Below, in pieces: positions 7,946-11,455 of a DNA stretch of 11,455 nucleotides (within the stretch, counting starts at the first letter, position 1; every line of letters starts with the position of its first letter). The stretch is taken from the NCBI GenBank assembly GCA_902795765.1, contig CADBMQ010000197.1:1-11455 (forward strand), written 5' to 3'. The notes under the pieces are model-generated. The model did not search any database. It saw only the letters and a list, made by a program, of their open reading frames with translations, and was not told the origin of the DNA. Both the position numbers and the translations under genes were made by a program. The stretch is from Oscillospiraceae bacterium (GTDB lineage: Bacteria > Bacillota > Clostridia > Oscillospirales > Acutalibacteraceae).

Positions 7946-9579
7946 TTGTCGATTTCATAAAGATAGCCGAGAACAAATGCGGCTGATGTATTCCAATAAA
8001 TTGCAACTTCGTTGGAAGTGAATGACCAAACGTGGTCGATATAGCATGCCGCAGACGGTTTGCCCTCTGCATCCCAAGGACGTTGACCGGGACGGTCGTT
8101 TGGTCCTCCTGAAATATATCCAGGCATCGGAGCTTCTACTCCGTCTGACTCTGCCGCTCTGTGATGCGGGTGCATCATCGAGTCGGAGCCATAGCCCGTT
8201 ACATAGCATTTTGAGATGATATTTCTACCGAAAAGATATGACGCACATCCTCGAATGCACTCGTCATAATGGTCTGTTTTAAGAAGTTTTGCAGCAGAAA
8301 TCATTGCGAAAAGTGCGTTGGTAAGTCCTGCGTTGGAACCCCAATAATAATCGGATTCCTGCGACTCATTTGCCTCTTTCATTGCAACTTCGTAGGCATT
8401 ATTTTCAAAAACTTCGTATCTCTTATCTGCCGCTTCTACCAAGTCGGCAAGTACTTGCGCCTTCATTTTTTCGTCTGCGTTTTCGCAGAGGCAGTAGCAC
8501 AATGAACCATATCCGCCCTGATCGTATGCGCCTGCCTTATCTTTCGGGAAGTTTTCTTTATAGAATTCTTTGAAATCTTCCTCATACTTTTTGTCGCCCG
8601 TTGTACGGAATAGTTCTGCTGCTGCCCAATATAATTCATCATAGCAACAAGCATCACCATAAGTACCGCCACCACAAGGTGGTACTTCCTTATACTCAAC
8701 GGGAATTACATCAATATTTGCTTTTGCAAAATCATAGGCACGAATTGATGCGCCAAACATTCTATCGGAAAAAGCACGGTCATACTCACGCCATGCACGA
8801 GATGCTGCTGCCATTGATGCGGCAAAACCTGCTGTTGCTTGGAGTGAAACAGGAGATACAAAAATCTCTGCTTTGTCTGTTTCGGGCATAATAAGATCGG
8901 GGAAATCAGTTGTACAAAGTTTATGATGAACTCCACCGTTCATATCCTGCATTTTGAGCATCCATTCGAGTTCCCAGCGAGCTTCGTTTAACACATCAGG
9001 TACACCGTTGCCACTTTCGGGAATATTCAAGTTCATTGCGCGTGAACTCGGATACAACTCGTTGATATAGCAAAGGTTATGTATACACTGATTGGCGGGT
9101 GTGATATATCTTCCGTAATCGCCTGCGTCATGCCAACCACCTGTTACATCAGGCAGACTCTCGGTGCAATCGGGTGCGATTTTTGCACTCTTTTGCAAGT
9201 GGCAAGCAGCGTGTTTATACACACCTGCATACTTCTCTTCAAGTTCAAAACCACAACGCTGAAAATAAAGCATTTTTATCATAGCAGGGAAAATATCTTT
9301 ATAGACATTCTGCTTTATCTCGAACGGATAAGAACGGCCGTTATCGTTTTCGATGCAATATTTACCGCAAGTTTCGAACTCGGAAAAGTCATATTTATAG
9401 ACATTCTGCTCGTTTGTTGTATCGAAAACAGGCTTGTCTGCACGGCCTGTATAGACGATTTCGTCCTTTTCAATATCAATTACTCTAAATTCGCCACCGA
9501 TATCTTTTGCGACAGCGACTTTTGAATGTTTCGGCTCGTAGCCGACCTGGTTTACAGCTATATCCTTATTGTATTCCAT
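7942..9579 (-). CDS. Glycoside hydrolase family 9, cytoplasmic cellodextrinase-like
   Basis: This 545-residue GH9 enzyme inverts and hydrolyses beta-1,4-glucosidic bonds. Residues about 5-90 form the N-terminal immunoglobulin-like CelD_N domain (IAVNQVGYEP). Residues about 95-542 are the (alpha/alpha)6 barrel. Catalytic signatures are intact: GGWHDAGDYGRY (147-158, with Asp151 and Asp154 binding the attacking water), HPHHR (470-474) and SNEVAIYWN (522-530, with Glu524 as proton donor). There is no signal peptide, carbohydrate-binding module or dockerin, so the enzyme should stay in the cytoplasm and most likely trims imported cellodextrins, as proposed for signal-less GH9 cellodextrinases such as Butyrivibrio Ced1. 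The ATG is preceded by GAAAGGGGA. The gene lies 18 bases after ymdB and overlaps the next gene by four bases, so it is embedded in a housekeeping operon rather than a polysaccharide-utilisation cluster. Activity on glucosamine-type or xylo-oligomers cannot be excluded. Confidence 0.93.
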   Translation of the reverse strand: MEYNKDIAVNQVGYEPKHSKVAVAKDIGGEFRVIDIEKDEIVYTGRADKPVFDTTNEQNVYKYDFSEFETCGKYCIENDNGRSYPFEIKQNVYKDIFPAMIKMLYFQRCGFELEEKYAGVYKHAACHLQKSAKIAPDCTESLPDVTGGWHDAGDYGRYITPANQCIHNLCYINELYPSSRAMNLNIPESGNGVPDVLNEARWELEWMLKMQDMNGGVHHKLCTTDFPDLIMPETDKAEIFVSPVSLQATAGFAASMAAASRAWREYDRAFSDRMFGASIRAYDFAKANIDVIPVEYKEVPPCGGGTYGDACCYDELYWAAAELFRTTGDKKYEEDFKEFYKENFPKDKAGAYDQGGYGSLCYCLCENADEKMKAQVLADLVEAADKRYEVFENNAYEVAMKEANESQESDYYWGSNAGLTNALFAMISAAKLLKTDHYDECIRGCASYLFGRNIISKCYVTGYGSDSMMHPHHRAAESDGVEAPMPGYISGGPNDRPGQRPWDAEGKPSAACYIDHVWSFTSNEVAIYWNTSAAFVLGYLYEIDK

Positions 9580-9597
9580 AATTATTTCCCCTTTCGA

Positions 9598-10380
9598 TTA
9601 GTTGATATTTTCGCAGAACGACCACACGTTCTGACAAATTCCGCTTTTTTCATCAATTTCAAATACTATTCCACCGACACTGCTTTTGCCCGATGCAAAC
9701 TCAAACGGCACAGGCAACATATCCTTTACTTTGGTTATCGCAATATCGACATCCATACCAAGCACCGAGTTCCTCGGGCCTGTCATTCCCACATCAGTTA
9801 TATAGCCTGTGCCTTTCGGCAAAATTTGTGCATCAGATGTTTGAACGTGAGTATGTGTGCCGAAAAGTGCCGACACTCTGCCGTCAAGATAGTAGCCCAT
9901 TGCACGTTTTTCGCCCGTGGCTTCTGCATGAAAGTCCACAACAATGACACGGACACCGTCCGATTTTAACTCGTCTATAATTTCGTCCACAACTGAAAAT
10001 GGATTGAGTGGTGCGTTGATATAAATCGCACCAAGAAGATTGATTACTCCAACTCGAACTCTGCCCATATCGCAGATTGTATATCCCTTGCCGTGGGCAT
10101 TTTTGGTATAGTTCGCAGGGCGAATAACGCAATCGCTATTATCAAGCACATCGTAGAAGTCCTTACGACGAAATACATGATTTCCGGTCGTGATTATATC
10201 TGCGCCCGAGTCGAAAATATGGTCGCTCGTTTGCTTTACTATGCCGTTTTTATCGTATGAGTTTTCGCCGTTGACAATTGTCATATCAATTTGATGCTCC
10301 GCTTTGAACTTCGGCAGAAATTTTCGCAACGCATCACAGCCACTTGAACCGCATACGTCGCCAATGCATAATATTTTCAT
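9598..10380 (-). CDS. ymdB: YmdB-family metallophosphoesterase (cyclic nucleotide phosphodiesterase)
   Basis: This 260-residue cytoplasmic di-metal phosphoesterase belongs to the YmdB/TIGR00282 family. The Bacillus subtilis member hydrolyses 2',3'-cyclic AMP and affects biofilm, motility and late adaptive gene expression. Metal-binding motifs are all visible in order: GDVCG (Asp8), NGEN (Glu39, Asn40), GNHVF (Asn67, His68), DFHAEATGEK (149-158, His151) and GTHTHVQT (174-181, His176 and His178). The TDVGMTGP motif (196-202 region) and the usual length of about 260 residues support the family. The ATG is preceded by GAAAGGA at ideal spacing. The gene follows ruvX by 22 bases and precedes the GH9 gene by 18. 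In many Firmicutes ymdB sits beside rny (RNase Y), but rny is not present in this window. Family identification is firm; the substrate in this organism is inferred. Confidence 0.95.
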   Translation of the reverse strand: MKILCIGDVCGSSGCDALRKFLPKFKAEHQIDMTIVNGENSYDKNGIVKQTSDHIFDSGADIITTGNHVFRRKDFYDVLDNSDCVIRPANYTKNAHGKGYTICDMGRVRVGVINLLGAIYINAPLNPFSVVDEIIDELKSDGVRVIVVDFHAEATGEKRAMGYYLDGRVSALFGTHTHVQTSDAQILPKGTGYITDVGMTGPRNSVLGMDVDIAITKVKDMLPVPFEFASGKSSVGGIVFEIDEKSGICQNVWSFCENIN

Positions 10381-10402
10381 AAATTTTTCCTTTCAAAACG
10401 GT

Positions 10403-10810
10403 CTAAATTGAATCGATATAACTTTGCAAAATCATTACTGCCGCTACAGCATCTACAACTGCTTTTCGCTTTTTGCCACGAGTATTTGTCACATTCAATG
10501 CTTGATGCGACATCACAGTTGTACAACGTTCGTCCCACATTACCACGGGGATTTCGCTTTTTTCTTCGATGATTTTGCCTATTCGCTCACATTCGGTTGC
10601 TCGTTCGCCTTTTGAGCCGTCCATATTAAGTGGAAGTCCAACCACAATTCGTTCGGGCTTTATTTCCGAAACGCATTGCAATATTTCTTCGATTAGTTTT
10701 TCTTCGTTTTTTTGATGAATTACTCGGTTGGGCGAAGCCAACATTCCCATAACATCACACTGGGAAATTCCTGTTCGGGCAAGTCCCAAATCGACGCCCA
10801 TCATCTTCAT
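10403..10810 (-). CDS. ruvX: Holliday-junction-resolvase-like YqgF/RuvX
   Basis: This 135-residue RNase H-fold protein is of the YqgF/RuvX family, annotated as a putative Holliday junction resolvase and also implicated in pre-16S rRNA 5'-end processing. Conserved acidic sites and motifs are present: MMGVDLGLARTG (Asp7), VVGLPLNMDGSKGERA (57-71), WDERCTT (92-98, with Asp93 and Glu94) and KAVVDAVAAVMILQSYID (116-133, Asp120). Length is typical (about 135-150). An in-frame GTG at 10819 would add three residues but overlaps the Shine-Dalgarno, so ATG at 10810 is preferred. It is the first gene of the seven-gene minus-strand operon, with a promoter about 40 bases upstream. All catalytic acids are intact. 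Biological role in junction resolution versus rRNA maturation is not decided by sequence. Confidence 0.95.
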   Translation of the reverse strand: MKMMGVDLGLARTGISQCDVMGMLASPNRVIHQKNEEKLIEEILQCVSEIKPERIVVGLPLNMDGSKGERATECERIGKIIEEKSEIPVVMWDERCTTVMSHQALNVTNTRGKKRKAVVDAVAAVMILQSYIDSI

Positions 10811-10816
10811 TTTATA

Positions 10817-10824
10817 CACCTACT
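10817..10824 (-). promoter_or_regulatory. Ribosome binding site fixing the ruvX start at ATG 10810
   Basis: AGTAGGTG on the minus strand lies six bases before ATG 10810. The alternative GTG start at 10819 is formed by the last bases of this site and lacks one of its own. Confidence 0.7.
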
Positions 10825-10848
10825 TCGCCACTATAATATTCCTTTTAC

Positions 10849-10877
10849 ATTATACCAACTTTTGCTCATTATTGCAA
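10849..10877 (-). promoter_or_regulatory. Sigma-A-type promoter for the ruvX-to-rlmH operon
   Basis: On the minus strand, TTGCAA (10877-10872) and a perfect TATAAT (10854-10849) are separated by 17 bases. Transcription should start near 10842, giving a leader of about 30 bases before the ruvX ATG. The -35 box lies directly beyond the terminator of the upstream dockerin gene, so the operon is insulated from it. Confidence 0.82.
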
Positions 10878-10878
10878 G

Positions 10879-10908
10879 AAAAAACACACGATTGCTCGTG
10901 TGTTTTTT
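10879..10908 (-). terminator. Intrinsic terminator of the truncated dockerin gene
   Basis: A 13-bp A/T-flanked stem with core CACACGA / TCGTGTG (10879-10891 with 10896-10908) and loop TTGC (plus-strand reading) ends, on the minus strand, in a run of six Ts. It lies 16 bases after the dockerin-gene stop. The other strand also ends in Ts, but no plus-strand gene enters from the left. Confidence 0.88.
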
Positions 10909-10924
10909 TGTTATTATTTAAGAT

Positions 10925-11455
10925 TTAGAGAAGTGATGATACCATTGCACGAACATCCAATGTATTAACGATGCCGTCTTTATTTACATCACAAGCATAG
11001 AAATCTTCTGTACCCTTTGCAGGTGTTTTACCAGCAAGTGTCATTGAGAGCAATGAACGAACGTCCAATGTGTTTACAACACCGTCGTTATTTACATCGC
11101 CCACTTTTCTTGTCGGTGTCGGAGCTTTTGTTGTGGTTGTAGGTGTATCTACGACAACTACTATAGGACTGATTTCAACGTCGAGTGCTGCGAAACCTTG
11201 GTTCCAATCTTCTCTATTCTTGAAGAAGAATTTAACGCCTTCTTCGCATACTGCGTCAACTCTATCTTCTGTCAAATTAGAAACATCAACAAAGAATGTT
11301 ACCTCTTGACCTGTCGGGCAAGCGAGAATGTTTTCATCCTTGCTACGGTCGATAGCCTGACCTGCCATTTCATAAGCCAAACCTGTTACGATGTTGTTAC
11401 CATATCTATCAGTTGCTTTGTTTACTTTTACTGTAAACATAAGTTTCTTTGTGCC
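10925..11455 (-). CDS. Dockerin-bearing secreted protein, C-terminal part (truncated by window edge)
   Basis: This is the last 176 or so residues of a larger exported cellulosomal protein. The frame stays open to the window edge (GTKKL precedes the first internal Met, encoded at 11438-11440), so that Met is not the start. The visible order is an unassigned, probably beta-rich domain of at least 90 residues (FTVKVNKATDRYG to ALDVEISPI), a Thr/Pro linker (PTTTTKAPTPT), and a C-terminal dockerin of about 60 residues. The dockerin has two near-identical calcium loops, DVNNDGVVNTLD and DVNKDGIVNTLD, each followed by a VRxxxS helix. The dockerin would bind a scaffoldin cohesin outside the cell. The catalytic or binding module that gives the protein its function lies outside the window, so no enzyme name is possible. 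The gene has its own terminator and is separate from the ruvX operon. Confidence 0.9.
   Translation of the reverse strand, partial: GTKKLMFTVKVNKATDRYGNNIVTGLAYEMAGQAIDRSKDENILACPTGQEVTFFVDVSNLTEDRVDAVCEEGVKFFFKNREDWNQGFAALDVEISPIVVVVDTPTTTTKAPTPTRKVGDVNNDGVVNTLDVRSLLSMTLAGKTPAKGTEDFYACDVNKDGIVNTLDVRAMVSSLL
10928..11101 (-). repeat. Duplicated dockerin EF-hand repeats
   Basis: Two coding repeats, about 11040-11101 and 10928-10993 on the minus strand, specify GDVNNDGVVNTLDVRSLLS and CDVNKDGIVNTLDVRAMVS, joined by a spacer of about 15 residues. This is the normal internal duplication of a dockerin, not a mobile repeat. Confidence 0.85.

Noticed and set aside
9298..9410. A 17-base direct repeat (TTTATAGACATTCTGCT at 9298-9314 and 9394-9410)
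   Set aside because: Both copies encode QNVYK within the GH9 N-terminal region. There are only two copies 96 bases apart, so it is a coding coincidence rather than a CRISPR or mobile repeat.
9079..9969. Plus-strand open frames of about 148 and 147 codons opposite the GH9 and ymdB genes
   Set aside because: The minus-strand genes have complete family motifs. The antisense products are low-complexity Phe/Ile/Cys-rich translations with no support.

Overview
This window looks like chromosome from a fibre-degrading, low-to-moderate GC member of the Clostridia, most likely a Ruminococcus-type Oscillospiraceae. The grounds are Gram-positive style AGGAGG-like ribosome binding sites, TTG/GTG/ATG start choice, Clostridia-type housekeeping proteins (YmdB, WalJ/YycJ, RlmH, RuvX/YqgF, GroES-GroEL), and two proteins carrying dockerin modules, the hallmark of cellulosome-forming bacteria. 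The genus is inferred from these gene types; no 16S or database comparison was possible.

Layout. Positions 1-1900 (+) hold the end of groES and all of groEL, closed by a strong intrinsic terminator. Positions 2082-3758 (+) encode a secreted protein with an unassigned N-terminal domain, an internal dockerin and a C-terminal GH16 beta-glucanase domain, again followed by a terminator. Positions 3875-4474 (+) encode a six-helix membrane protein of unknown function with its own near-consensus promoter. A convergent terminator hairpin at about 4489-4518 separates this plus-strand half from a long minus-strand operon.

The minus-strand operon is read from 10810 down to 4517: ruvX (yqgF) - ymdB - GH9 cellodextrinase-like gene - single-pass membrane protein of unknown function - comM/yifB - walJ (yycJ) - rlmH. 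Gaps are 22, 18, -4, 8, 12 and 1 nucleotides, so the genes are very probably co-transcribed and partly translationally coupled. A TTGCAA-17-TATAAT promoter lies just upstream of ruvX. Upstream of that promoter, the window's right edge holds the C-terminal part of another dockerin protein (10925 to beyond 11455, minus), with its own terminator.

How it fits together. The two dockerin proteins would be exported and plugged into a cell-surface cellulosome, where GH16 would cut beta-1,3/1,4-glucans. The GH9 enzyme has neither signal peptide nor dockerin, so it probably acts in the cytoplasm on imported cellodextrins. It is embedded in an operon otherwise devoted to nucleic-acid and RNA housekeeping. 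No CRISPR array, tRNA, rRNA, insertion sequence, phage gene or recognisable defence system is visible. The most interesting points are the placement and coupling of the GH9 gene with an uncharacterised membrane protein, and the unusual domain order of the GH16 protein.
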